Positions 1 to 7,800 of a DNA stretch of 9,158 nucleotides are shown piece by piece. The stretch comes from Bacteroidales bacterium (GTDB lineage Bacteria; Bacteroidota; Bacteroidia; Bacteroidales; UBA932), in the NCBI GenBank assembly GCA_012513425.1, contig JAAZCF010000097.1:1-9158 (forward strand). The letters are read 5' to 3'. The position numbers and the translations under genes are program-made. The number at the start of each line of letters is the position of its first letter. Positions within the stretch are counted from its first letter, which is position 1. The notes below the pieces were generated by a model. The model had not been told where the DNA came from and made no database searches. It worked only from the letters and a program-made list of their open reading frames with translations.

Positions 1-600
1 AAAATTCAAAAAGAAACTGGTGCAACTGTCAATATTGACGAGGTTGACGGAAAAGGCATCGTAGATATTGCTACCAACGACGCAGAGGCAATGCAAAAAG
101 CATATGAATGGATTATGGGTATATGTGCTGTTCCTGAAGTTGGCGAAGTATATCATGGTAAAGTTACTTCAATCGTTGAATTTGGTGCTTTTGTTGAAAT
201 TCTTCCTGGTAAAGAAGGTTTGCTTCATATTTCAGAGATTGACTGGGCTAAGACTGAAAAAACTGAAGATGTCCTCCATGTTGGCGACGAATTAGACGTC
301 AAACTTATTGAAGTTGATGTTAAGTCTGGCAAATTGCGCCTTTCTCGCAAATCTTTGATGGAGAAGCCTGAAGGCTATGTTGAGCCTGTTCGCAAACCTC
401 GTACAGAGCACAGAGATGGTGACCGCAGAGGTGACTTTAGAGGAGGTGACCGTAGAAGCGACAGTAGAGGTGGTGATCGCAGATATGGTGATCGCAGAGA
501 TGGTCGTCGCGAAGGTGGTTTCCATAGAGATGACTTCAAACCAAGAGGCGAACACAACGCTTCTAGCGAAGAATCCACTCCAACTCCAAATGAAGAATAA
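1..600 (+). CDS. pnp: Polyribonucleotide nucleotidyltransferase (PNPase), C-terminal part, 5' end outside window
   Basis: PNPase is a cytoplasmic phosphorolytic 3'-5' exoribonuclease that degrades mRNA and can add nucleotides to 3' ends. Only the last 199 residues are visible, open in frame from base 1 to a TAA at 598-600. Visible residues 1 to about 42 are the end of a KH domain (IQKETGATVNIDE, then the helix with AMQKAYEWI). An S1 domain follows at about residues 46-115, with the hallmark GKVTSIVEFGAFVEI, GKEGLLHISEI and KLRLSRKSL segments; this KH-S1 order and wording match bacterial PNPase. The catalytic RNase PH-like domains lie upstream of the window. After the S1 domain comes a tail of about 75 residues rich in Gly, Asp and Arg with repeated GDRR units, ending in an acidic Ser/Thr/Pro stretch. 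Such basic tails are common in Bacteroidetes RNA-binding proteins and probably add RNA affinity (inference). The family call is secure. Confidence 0.96.
   Translation, partial: KIQKETGATVNIDEVDGKGIVDIATNDAEAMQKAYEWIMGICAVPEVGEVYHGKVTSIVEFGAFVEILPGKEGLLHISEIDWAKTEKTEDVLHVGDELDVKLIEVDVKSGKLRLSRKSLMEKPEGYVEPVRKPRTEHRDGDRRGDFRGGDRRSDSRGGDRRYGDRRDGRREGGFHRDDFKPRGEHNASSEESTPTPNEE
418..519 (+). repeat. GDRR-type repeat tract encoding the PNPase basic tail
   Basis: Within the 3' end of pnp the reading frame encodes an irregular series of Gly-Asp-Arg-Arg units (GDRRGDFRGGDRR, then SDSRGGDRR, YGDRR, DGRR). At the DNA level it appears as diverged copies of ggtgatcgcaga-like words. The copies differ at third positions, so this is an old protein-level repeat and not a recent slippage tract. 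It resembles RGG-type disordered RNA-binding tails. The boundaries are approximate. Confidence 0.8.
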
Positions 601-624
601 TCTATTCTAATCTATAATTTATAT

Positions 625-760
625 AGAAGCTGATAAAAAAGCTCGAAAACAAGGCGAACAAAACTGAATATAAGGAAGTTACCTACGCTGTAATGACCAA
701 ATATTAAGTGAGTTCAATGCAGTTTTCGAGCTTTTTTAGTTCGGCTTCTTCGTTTTTTTT
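625..760 (+). terminator. Long nested palindrome plus T-tract after pnp; probable terminator or structured RNA element
   Basis: A perfect 17-bp inverted repeat joins 634-650 to 722-738. Outside it, AGAAGC (625-630) pairs with GCTTCT (744-749), followed by eight T at 753-760. The 71-nt interior also pairs in register: 654-655 with 719-720, GAAC 656-659 with GTTC 712-715, 663-671 with 701-709 (one mismatch), GG 674-675 with CC 697-698, and 678-682 with 690-694 (one G-U). The whole unit can therefore fold as one elongated hairpin with a loop near 683-689. The position just after the pnp stop and the final T run fit a rho-independent terminator, but the arm is far longer than usual. A structured small RNA or a palindromic mobile element are alternatives. 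The pairing was read by eye and no folding energy was computed. Confidence 0.65.
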
Positions 761-767
761 ATCTTTG
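760..767 (+). promoter_or_regulatory. Bacteroidetes-type -7 promoter box for the ABC-F gene
   Basis: TATCTTTG at 760-767 matches the Bacteroidetes -7 consensus TAnnTTTG at every fixed position. No convincing -33 TTG/TTTG is seen at the usual 19-21 nt upstream, where only T-rich sequence (about 735-743) is present. With the usual spacing, transcription would begin near 771-775, directly at the ATG at 776, giving an mRNA with almost no 5' leader. The box overlaps the last T of the preceding T-tract. Confidence 0.6.
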
Positions 768-775
768 TAACTGCA

Positions 776-2578
776 ATGCCAAGTTACCTTCAAGTTGAAA
801 ATATTTCCAAGTCTTATGGACATAAAGTGTTGTTTGAAAACATATCATTCAACATCAATGAAGGAGACAAGATAGCTTTAATTGCCCCTAATGGCACAGG
901 AAAAACTTCTTTATTAAAAATATTGGCAGGGCATGATTCACCGGACAACGGGGGTTCCATTAAGTATTTAAAAAACATTGTTACTGCTTATTTGGAGCAA
1001 GAAAGTGTATTGGACCCTAACAAGACTATTATTGAGCAGGTCATTTCTAAAGTAGACCTCAGTAAAACGCCTAAAGAACAATGGGACATAGAGGTTGAGG
1101 CTCAACAAATATTGACTTCGCTGGGTCTTCCGGATTTCAAAAAAAAAGGCGGAGAGCTGTCGGGCGGAGAAGCTAAGAGGGTTGCTATTGCCGGTGTCCT
1201 TATTACTAATGCAGATTTAATTGTGTTGGATGAGCCAACCAACCATCTCGACCTTGAGGCTATTGAGTATTTTGAGGACTATATTCGAAAGAGTCGCAGA
1301 ACTATATTTATGGTTACTCACGACCGCTATTTTCTAGATAGAGTTTGTAATACCATATTAGAACTGGATGGCGGAAACCTTTTCATTTATAAGGGAAATT
1401 ATTCTTACTATCTTGAAAAGAGAGAGGAACGATTGGCTCTGGCCTCTACCCTCAATGACAAATACCGCAATCTATATCGCAGAGAACTTGAGTGGATGCG
1501 TAGCACTCCTTGCGCACGTACAGGCAAGGCCCGTTATCGCGAAAATGCCTTTTATGACCTGCAAGACAAGGCTGTCACAAATAGGGATGCTAAGCAGTTA
1601 TCTATCAATCTGTCATCTAGCCGACTTGGACAGAAAATTGTTAATTGCATAAACGCACAGTTCAACTATGGAGACAAGTGCATACTCGACTCTTTTTCAT
1701 ATAATTTTACTCCAGGCGAAAAAATAGGAATAGTTGGAGCCAATGGCATTGGCAAAAGCACATTTTTAAAGCTTATTACGGTTGAAATTGCTTTAAGTGG
1801 AGGAAATATCGAATGGGGAGAGACTGTTCGTTTTGGCCATTATAAGCAAGAAGGTATGAAATTTCAAGAGAACATGACTGTGTTGGAGGCCGTTCGAGAA
1901 ATTGCAGAAGAAATCAAAGCTTCAGATGGCAGTCAAGTTGCCGTTACAACCTTTTTACAGCAGTTTCTGTTCTCTCACGAAATGTTCAACACCAAGATAG
2001 AAAGACTCAGCGGTGGAGAAAAAAGACGCCTTTATTTGCTGACCATTTTGATGAAGAGACCAAATGTCCTGATTCTAGATGAGCCGACCAACGATTTGGA
2101 TATTGTTACTTTGAATGTTCTGGAGAACTATCTTCAAGATTACGATGGCAGTGTTATTTTGGTTTCTCATGATAGGTTTTTCTTGGACAAAATTGTAGAT
2201 CACCTTTTTGTATTTACCGGCGACGGCCACATCAAAGACTTTATTGGTAGTTATAGCGAGTACCGCGAATATCTCATTGACTTACGAAAAACTCAAATAC
2301 AAGCCCAAAAGGCAGCATCCAAGCCGTCAGACAATGCAAAATCGAATAAGCTTGCCGAAAGGCCTAATGAAAAGAAACTCACCTATAAGGAAAAGCGAGA
2401 ATTAGAGCAAATAGAATTAGATCTTGCTGCTCTCTCTGTTCGCAAAACAGCAATTGAGGAAGCCCTCAATTCAGGTTCTCTCTCTCTTGAAGAAATCACT
2501 GCCAATTCCATTGAGATTCAATCTATCATAGAATCTATTGACAACAAAGAACTCCGATGGTTGGAGTTGTCTGAATAA
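776..2578 (+). CDS. uup: ABC-F family ATPase, Uup-like
   Basis: This is a soluble protein of 600 residues with two ATP-binding cassettes and no membrane segments. ABC-F proteins bind the ribosomal E-site region or act in nucleic-acid maintenance; Uup has been linked to suppression of transposon excision and to branched DNA and ribosome functions. Cassette 1 has Walker A around 37-44 (APNGTGKT, Ala in place of the first Gly), signature LSGGE 128-132, Walker B with LDEPTNHLD 151-159 and the switch His182. The Arg-rich interdomain linker (about 214-270, with RRELEWMRSTPCARTGKAR) is the ABC-F hallmark. Cassette 2 has Walker A GANGIGKS 321-328, LSGGE 411-415, LDEPTNDLD 434-442 and His465. A Lys-rich spacer leads to a C-terminal coiled coil (about 535-600), which favours Uup over EttA or resistance-type ABC-Fs. 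The start is fixed: an in-frame TAG lies at 737-739 and no other start codon follows it. There is no Shine-Dalgarno site. The family is certain; the Uup subfamily is likely. Confidence 0.93.
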   Translation: MPSYLQVENISKSYGHKVLFENISFNINEGDKIALIAPNGTGKTSLLKILAGHDSPDNGGSIKYLKNIVTAYLEQESVLDPNKTIIEQVISKVDLSKTPKEQWDIEVEAQQILTSLGLPDFKKKGGELSGGEAKRVAIAGVLITNADLIVLDEPTNHLDLEAIEYFEDYIRKSRRTIFMVTHDRYFLDRVCNTILELDGGNLFIYKGNYSYYLEKREERLALASTLNDKYRNLYRRELEWMRSTPCARTGKARYRENAFYDLQDKAVTNRDAKQLSINLSSSRLGQKIVNCINAQFNYGDKCILDSFSYNFTPGEKIGIVGANGIGKSTFLKLITVEIALSGGNIEWGETVRFGHYKQEGMKFQENMTVLEAVREIAEEIKASDGSQVAVTTFLQQFLFSHEMFNTKIERLSGGEKRRLYLLTILMKRPNVLILDEPTNDLDIVTLNVLENYLQDYDGSVILVSHDRFFLDKIVDHLFVFTGDGHIKDFIGSYSEYREYLIDLRKTQIQAQKAASKPSDNAKSNKLAERPNEKKLTYKEKRELEQIELDLAALSVRKTAIEEALNSGSLSLEEITANSIEIQSIIESIDNKELRWLELSE

Positions 2579-2583
2579 AAAAA

Positions 2584-2619
2584 TCCGACCACTCAAAAAA
2601 AGTAGCCGGACTATTTTTT
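2584..2619. terminator. Bidirectional terminator between the convergent uup and aguA genes
   Basis: TCCGACCACT (2584-2593) pairs with AGTAGCCGGA (2601-2610) at 8 of 10 positions around the loop CAAAAAA. On the plus strand the stem is followed by six T (2614-2619). On the minus strand it is followed by seven T (complement of A 2577-2583, which includes part of the uup stop codon). It sits 5 nt after the uup stop and about 22 nt after the aguA stop, so it can serve both genes. Confidence 0.75.
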
Positions 2620-2632
2620 GTTAATTTATGGA

Positions 2633-4840
2633 TTAGTCCATAGGTAGTTCGTATTCAGGCAATACATCGTAAATGACAGGGCGACGCATGCGAGGCATAT
2701 TTGCTGCAGGACGGGCCTGACCACCTTGTTGGCCGCCTTGACGAGCTTGCTGTCCATCTTGTGGGGCACCTTGTGGAGCTTGACCAGGTTGCTGACGGAA
2801 TGCGCTATAATCCACTTGACCTACCTTTTGAAGTTCTTCCAAAGTATGTTGTGGCGGATAGCAATCATCAGGGATAGGCATATTTGAGAATGTTTGGAAA
2901 TAAAGCATCACAGCATCTCTCCACCACATGGCGTCTTTAGCCTGACGTATTAGTTTGGTATGAACAGCTTGATAACGTGCATCATCCACATATGGCTCAA
3001 CTGATTCCCAAATCTTGATATAACCAATGGCATCTTCAATACCGCTTTGATATTTATAACAAAGTTCATCCCAAAGGGTATTGCCACTCTTCATCTTGTA
3101 GTCCCATGGAACATGGTGGAACCATAGAAGCAGATTATCAGGACAAGTTTCGATATTATTATACATAGAAGCAAGTGGTTCATGATATTGAGCGACAGCT
3201 CCTGATCCATTCAAAGTACGATCGAAACCAACACCATCAGCTGCTGCTTTATGGTAGAATGTAGGAGTCCAGTCTCTACGTGCGCCACCTTCCCAAGGAC
3301 CAGGACCGAAGTGTTCATTACCTGACATGATATGATGCAAACCAAGAGGCATCTCATAGCTTACAGTTACTTCACGAGAGCGAAGCATCATGTCTTTTAC
3401 AGGTTTGATAAATTTAGGATCTGTTGAGAACGATTGACGAAGCCACTCATCAGCCAATTGATCGGAAGACAAATCAGGATTCCAAGCCATACGACCGAAA
3501 GAATACCAATTTGACTGAGCTATGTCATGGCCACACCAGTTTGCATCATCGCCAATGTTGGTAACACCGGCAACTGCACTTATTTTATTTTTATGTTGAC
3601 GGCCTTCTGTTATAGCAGCAACAGTGCTGCCTTCGCCATTTTGATAAGTGTCGGTATCAAGACATTCTTTCCAAAGTGGATGAAGATAAACCATATGTTT
3701 TGAGTGGCCCAAATACTCTTGAGTAATCTGAAACTCGGGCATAATGTTGGTTTTCTCTACCTGACCAAACAGAGGGCTGATTGGCTCGCGAGGCATAAAA
3801 TCGATAGGACCATTCTTAATCTGAATAATAACATTATCTCTGAATTGACCATCTAATGGAACAAATTCATCCACTGCCTGCATTGCACGATCTTCAGCCT
3901 GAGCATCATATACGAAAGCTCTCCAAAAGATTACACCACCAAATGGTGCAACGGCGTCAGCAAGCATATTTGCTCCATCAGCATGAGTACGACCATAGTC
4001 CTGAGGACCAGATTGACCTTCAGAATTAGCTTTGACAAGATAACCGCCAAAATCAGGAATGTAAGAATAAATTTCTTTTGTTTTGTCTTTCCACCACTGA
4101 GCTACTGCAGGATCGAGAGGATCTGACGTATCAAGGCCTCCAATATGTTTTGGTGCAGCAAAGTTCAATGACAAGAAAATCTTAAGACCATAAGGGCGGA
4201 AAATGTCTGCCAATACTTTTACTTTTTCCAAATACTCAGGAGTTAAAATATCAGCATTTGCATTGACATTGTTGATGGCTGTGGCATTAATGCCAATTGA
4301 AGCATTTGCGCGAGCATACTCTTGATATACAGGAGATACCTTGTCTGGAAGATCTTCCCAATTCCAGAGAGATTTGCCAGCATAACCACGCTCAACAGAG
4401 CGATTTAGATTATCCCAGTGATTAAGCACACGATATTGATAAGCGGGTACTTCTGTAATAGAATTATTACCTTTTGGAAGAGCATTAGTTTGTTGCAATC
4501 GGAGCAAACCATAAGCACCATATAAGGTACCTATGGCTGTGTTTGCTTCAATTGTAACTTTGTCTTTTGAAAAGACAAGACGATATCCTTCATTTCCAAG
4601 TTCCGCATCTGGTTGACTAAGTTGTGAAAAAGTCACATTAGCACCTTTCCAATAACGATCAATTTCATTTTGAGCAATAGCTTCAGTAGTATTGGCTGTA
4701 GCAGCCACATCTGACACAAGTTCTAAGTTATTAAACCATAGTTTATGGCCGTCTGTAGCAGCCGGTTTAACAGGAGTTTGGCATGATACAAGCGCAAAAA
4801 CTAGCGCTAAAATGCCAACGGAACGATTGAAAGATTTCAT
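2633..4840 (-). CDS. aguA: GH67 alpha-glucuronidase, lipoprotein
   Basis: The enzyme hydrolyses the alpha-1,2 bond of (4-O-methyl-)glucuronic acid on the non-reducing end of xylo-oligosaccharides, in hemicellulose breakdown. The product is 735 residues. MKSFNRSVGILALVFALVSC is a lipoprotein signal with lipobox LVSC and lipidated Cys20. No acidic export motif follows, so a periplasm-facing location is likelier than the surface (inference). Family segments in order: an N-terminal domain to about 145, then the barrel with RSVERGYAGKS (147-157), VKANSEGQSGPQDYGRTHAD (269-288), KNGPIDFMPREP (342-353) and EFQITQEYLG (369-378), then a C-terminal helical domain with GFDRT (538-542) and LLWFHHVPWD (571-580). 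Catalytic candidates are Glu274 (acid), Asp347 and Glu375 (base pair); their spacings of 73 and 28 equal those I recall for the Cellvibrio enzyme (E292, D365, E393). The frame stays open to 4903 with an upstream ATG, but that would overlap nifJ and bury the signal peptide. The gene lies 13 nt after nifJ, so co-transcription is likely. No SusC/D or xylanase gene is visible. An odd Gln/Gly-rich insert lies near the C-terminus. Confidence 0.96.
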   Translation of the reverse strand: MKSFNRSVGILALVFALVSCQTPVKPAATDGHKLWFNNLELVSDVAATANTTEAIAQNEIDRYWKGANVTFSQLSQPDAELGNEGYRLVFSKDKVTIEANTAIGTLYGAYGLLRLQQTNALPKGNNSITEVPAYQYRVLNHWDNLNRSVERGYAGKSLWNWEDLPDKVSPVYQEYARANASIGINATAINNVNANADILTPEYLEKVKVLADIFRPYGLKIFLSLNFAAPKHIGGLDTSDPLDPAVAQWWKDKTKEIYSYIPDFGGYLVKANSEGQSGPQDYGRTHADGANMLADAVAPFGGVIFWRAFVYDAQAEDRAMQAVDEFVPLDGQFRDNVIIQIKNGPIDFMPREPISPLFGQVEKTNIMPEFQITQEYLGHSKHMVYLHPLWKECLDTDTYQNGEGSTVAAITEGRQHKNKISAVAGVTNIGDDANWCGHDIAQSNWYSFGRMAWNPDLSSDQLADEWLRQSFSTDPKFIKPVKDMMLRSREVTVSYEMPLGLHHIMSGNEHFGPGPWEGGARRDWTPTFYHKAAADGVGFDRTLNGSGAVAQYHEPLASMYNNIETCPDNLLLWFHHVPWDYKMKSGNTLWDELCYKYQSGIEDAIGYIKIWESVEPYVDDARYQAVHTKLIRQAKDAMWWRDAVMLYFQTFSNMPIPDDCYPPQHTLEELQKVGQVDYSAFRQQPGQAPQGAPQDGQQARQGGQQGGQARPAANMPRMRRPVIYDVLPEYELPMD
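2705..2794 (-). other. Low-complexity Gln/Gly/Pro/Ala segment in the glucuronidase C-terminus
   Basis: Residues about 683-712 of the GH67 protein are composed almost only of Gln, Gly, Pro, Ala and a few Arg (units such as QQPGQAPQGAP and QQARQGGQQGGQ). The flanks return to ordinary sequence: YSAFRQQP before it and RRPVIYDVLPEYELPMD after it. The segment is probably a disordered loop or linker inserted into the end of the enzyme. The boundaries are approximate. Confidence 0.8.
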
Positions 4841-4853
4841 AATATTAACGTGA

Positions 4854-7800
4854 TTAATCAATACCTGCCATACGTTTGTAAGTTCCCAGTCTCCATTGTG
4901 CAAACTGCTGAGTTCTTTCGAAGAGTTCTTGAGCTTGCTCAGGGAAAGTCTTCATCAAAGAAGCATAGCGAACCTCTCCTTTCAAGAAGTCTTGGAACAA
5001 ACTCCAATCAGGCTCTTTACTATCTACAGAGAATGGATTCTTTCCTTGTTTTTCTAGTGAAGGATTAAAACGATACAAATGCCAGTAACCGCATTCAACG
5101 GCGCGTTTTTCTTCATATTGGCTGCGACCCATACCAACTTTCAAACCATGATTGATACAAGGAGCATAAGCAATAATAAGTGATGGTCCGTCATAAGCCT
5201 CAGCTTCTTTAATAGCATTAAGGAATTGAGCTTGAGAAGCACCCATAGCAACTTGCGCAACATATACATAACCATAGCTGATAGCCATCATACCAAGGTC
5301 TTTCTTGCGAACTTGCTTACCTGAGGTAGCAAATTTAGCAACAGCACCTGCCGGAGTAGATTTAGATGATTGTCCACCTGTATTTGAATATACCTCTGTA
5401 TCAAGAACCATAACATTGACGTTCTTACCAGAAGCAAGGACATGGTCAAGTCCACCATAACCAATATCATAACCCCAACCGTCACCACCAAAAATCCATT
5501 GACTGCGAGCAGGAATGAAGTTTTGAAGATCAAGAAGCTGTTTACAGATGTCGCAACCACATTGTTCCATCATAGGGACAATCTCGTCGCAAACTTCACG
5601 AGTAATAGCTGAATTTTCTTTGTTTTCAAGCCATTTGGTAAACTGAGCTTTCATTTCTGATGAGCAACAGCTACACTCAAGACCCTTAAGCATAAGCTCT
5701 GCAACAGTAGCACGAACTCTATCAGAACCAAGCTTCATACCAAGACCAAACTCTGCATTATCTTCAAACAAAGAGTTAGCCCAAGATGGTCCATGACCAT
5801 GAGCATTCGAGCAATAAGGAGAAGCTGGGAAAGAAGCACCATAAATTGAAGTACAACCTGTTGCATTGGCAATCATCATGTGGTCACCAAAAAGTTGAGT
5901 GATAGCTTTAATATATGGAGTTTCACCACAACCTGCGCAAGCACCTGAAAACTCAAACAATGGCTGGGCAAATTGTGAATTTTTCACATTTTGTGCCTTT
6001 GGAGCTACTGTGTCTTTATAGCCAACTTTGCTATGCAAATAATCAAAGTTTGCTTGTTCAAACTCTTGTGAATCCATAGATTCCATGCTAAGAGCTTTGT
6101 TGCCTTTCATACCAGGGCAAATATCAACGCAGTTTCCACAACCTGTACAATCATAAGGACTCACCTGCATTGTGAATTTGTATTCTTTGAAAGTGGCGTT
6201 ACCTTGTACTTTCTTGATGCTTTCTGGAGCCTTAGCAGCCTCGTCTTCAGTCATAAGGAAAGGACGGATGGCAGCATGAGGGCAAATGTACGAACACTGG
6301 TTACATTGAATACAATTTTCAGGATTCCACCGTGGTACAGATACAGCGATTCCGCGTTTTTCAAAAGCTGCAGTACCTGAAGGTATAGTACCATCAACCA
6401 AATTTGGATTATCAAATACGCTTACGGGAAGATCATTACCGCATTGTGCATTCACAACATCAGCAACATTTCTAATCCATTCTGGAGCAAGACGATTGAA
6501 GTTTGGATTAACAAACTTGCCAACAGCTGATTTCCATTCTTCTGGGATAGCAACCTCAACATACTCGGAACCACGATCAACAGCAGCATAGTTCATCTTT
6601 ACAATGTTCTCGCCTTTCTTGCCATATGACTTGTCAATAGCTTTCTTCATATATCCAACAGCTTCCTCGTAAGGAATAATGCCGGTAATTTTGAAGAATG
6701 CAGATTGAAGAATTGTATTTGTACGACCACCAAGACCAATTTCAGAAGCAATCTTTGTTGCATTTATGATATAGAGTTTCAACTTTTTTTGAGCAATCTC
6801 TCTTTTTACAAACTCAGGTATTCTCTCAAAAGTCTCTTCTATTGACCACATACTGTTAAGCAAAAGCACACCGCCTTTTTTAATTCCCCTTAAAACATCA
6901 TATTTAGACAAGTATGAAGGAACGTGGCAAGCCACGAAGTCAGGAGTAGTGACAAGATAAGGTGATTGAATAGGGCTGTTGCCAAAACGAAGGTGGCTGC
7001 AGGTATATCCGCCTGATTTTTTAGAGTCATAGTCAAAGTAACCTTGGCAATACTTAGGAGTATGATCACCAATGATTTTGATAGTATTTTTATTTGCACC
7101 TACGGTACCATCTGATCCTAAACCAAAGAATTTGCACTCATAAGTACCTTCTTTAGCAAGAGAGATTTCTTCCTTCAAAGGAAGAGACTTGAATGTTACG
7201 TCATCAACGATACCAATAGTAAAGCTATCTTTTGATTCATTACGTTCAAGATTTTCAAACACAGAAATTATCTGAGCAGGAGTAGTATCTTTTGATGAAA
7301 GGCCATAACGACCACCTACTACAGTGACATCTTTTCCAAACAATACACTCTTTACATCAACCAAAAGAGGTTCACCGCTGGAACCAGGCTCTTTTGTACG
7401 ATCAAGAACTGAGATTTTCTTGACTGACTTAGGAAGAACGCGTAGGAAATATTTAGCAGAGAATGGACGATATAGGTGCACACTGACAAGACCATATTTC
7501 TTACCATCTTTTGCGAGATAATCAATAGTCTCTTTTATGGTTTCGCAAACTGAACCGATAGCAATAATTACATTTTCAGCTTGTGGATCGCCATAGTAGT
7601 CAAATGGTAGATAGTGACGACCTGTAAGTTCACCAACTTCACCCATATATCTAGCTACGATATCGGGAACTGCATCATAATATTTGTTAGAAGCCTCACG
7701 TGATTGGAAATAAACATCAGGATTCTGGGCAGTACCTCTAGTAACAGGCTTATTAGGATTGAGAGCTTTTTCACGGAAGCGAGCCAATGCTTTTTCGCTT

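Noticed and set aside
292..578. Minus-strand open frames opposite the pnp tail (about 87 and 67 residues)
   Set aside because: They are antisense products of the GDRR repeat codons, with low-complexity Ser/Thr/Arg translations and no recognisable motifs; the plus-strand PNPase frame explains the region.
377..610. Plus-strand 77-residue frame overlapping the pnp 3' end in another phase
   Set aside because: It is an out-of-phase reading of the repeat tract (Val/Thr/Glu-rich) with no homology signal.
693..707. Tiny reading frame (MTKY) inside the palindrome with an AGGAAG 14 nt upstream, considered as an attenuator leader peptide for the ABC-F gene
   Set aside because: Shine-Dalgarno sites are rarely used in Bacteroidetes, the spacing is too long, four codons are easily found by chance, and the good promoter lies downstream of it, so most uup mRNA would not contain it.
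776..2578. ABC-F gene as an antibiotic-resistance (ARE-type) protein
   Set aside because: The linker is short and Arg-rich without an extended antibiotic-resistance loop, and the C-terminal coiled coil and housekeeping context fit Uup.
4841..4903. Upstream ATG extension of the GH67 reading frame by 21 residues
   Set aside because: It would overlap the nifJ 3' end and place 21 polar residues before a textbook lipoprotein signal peptide; the ATG at 4838-4840 is the natural start.
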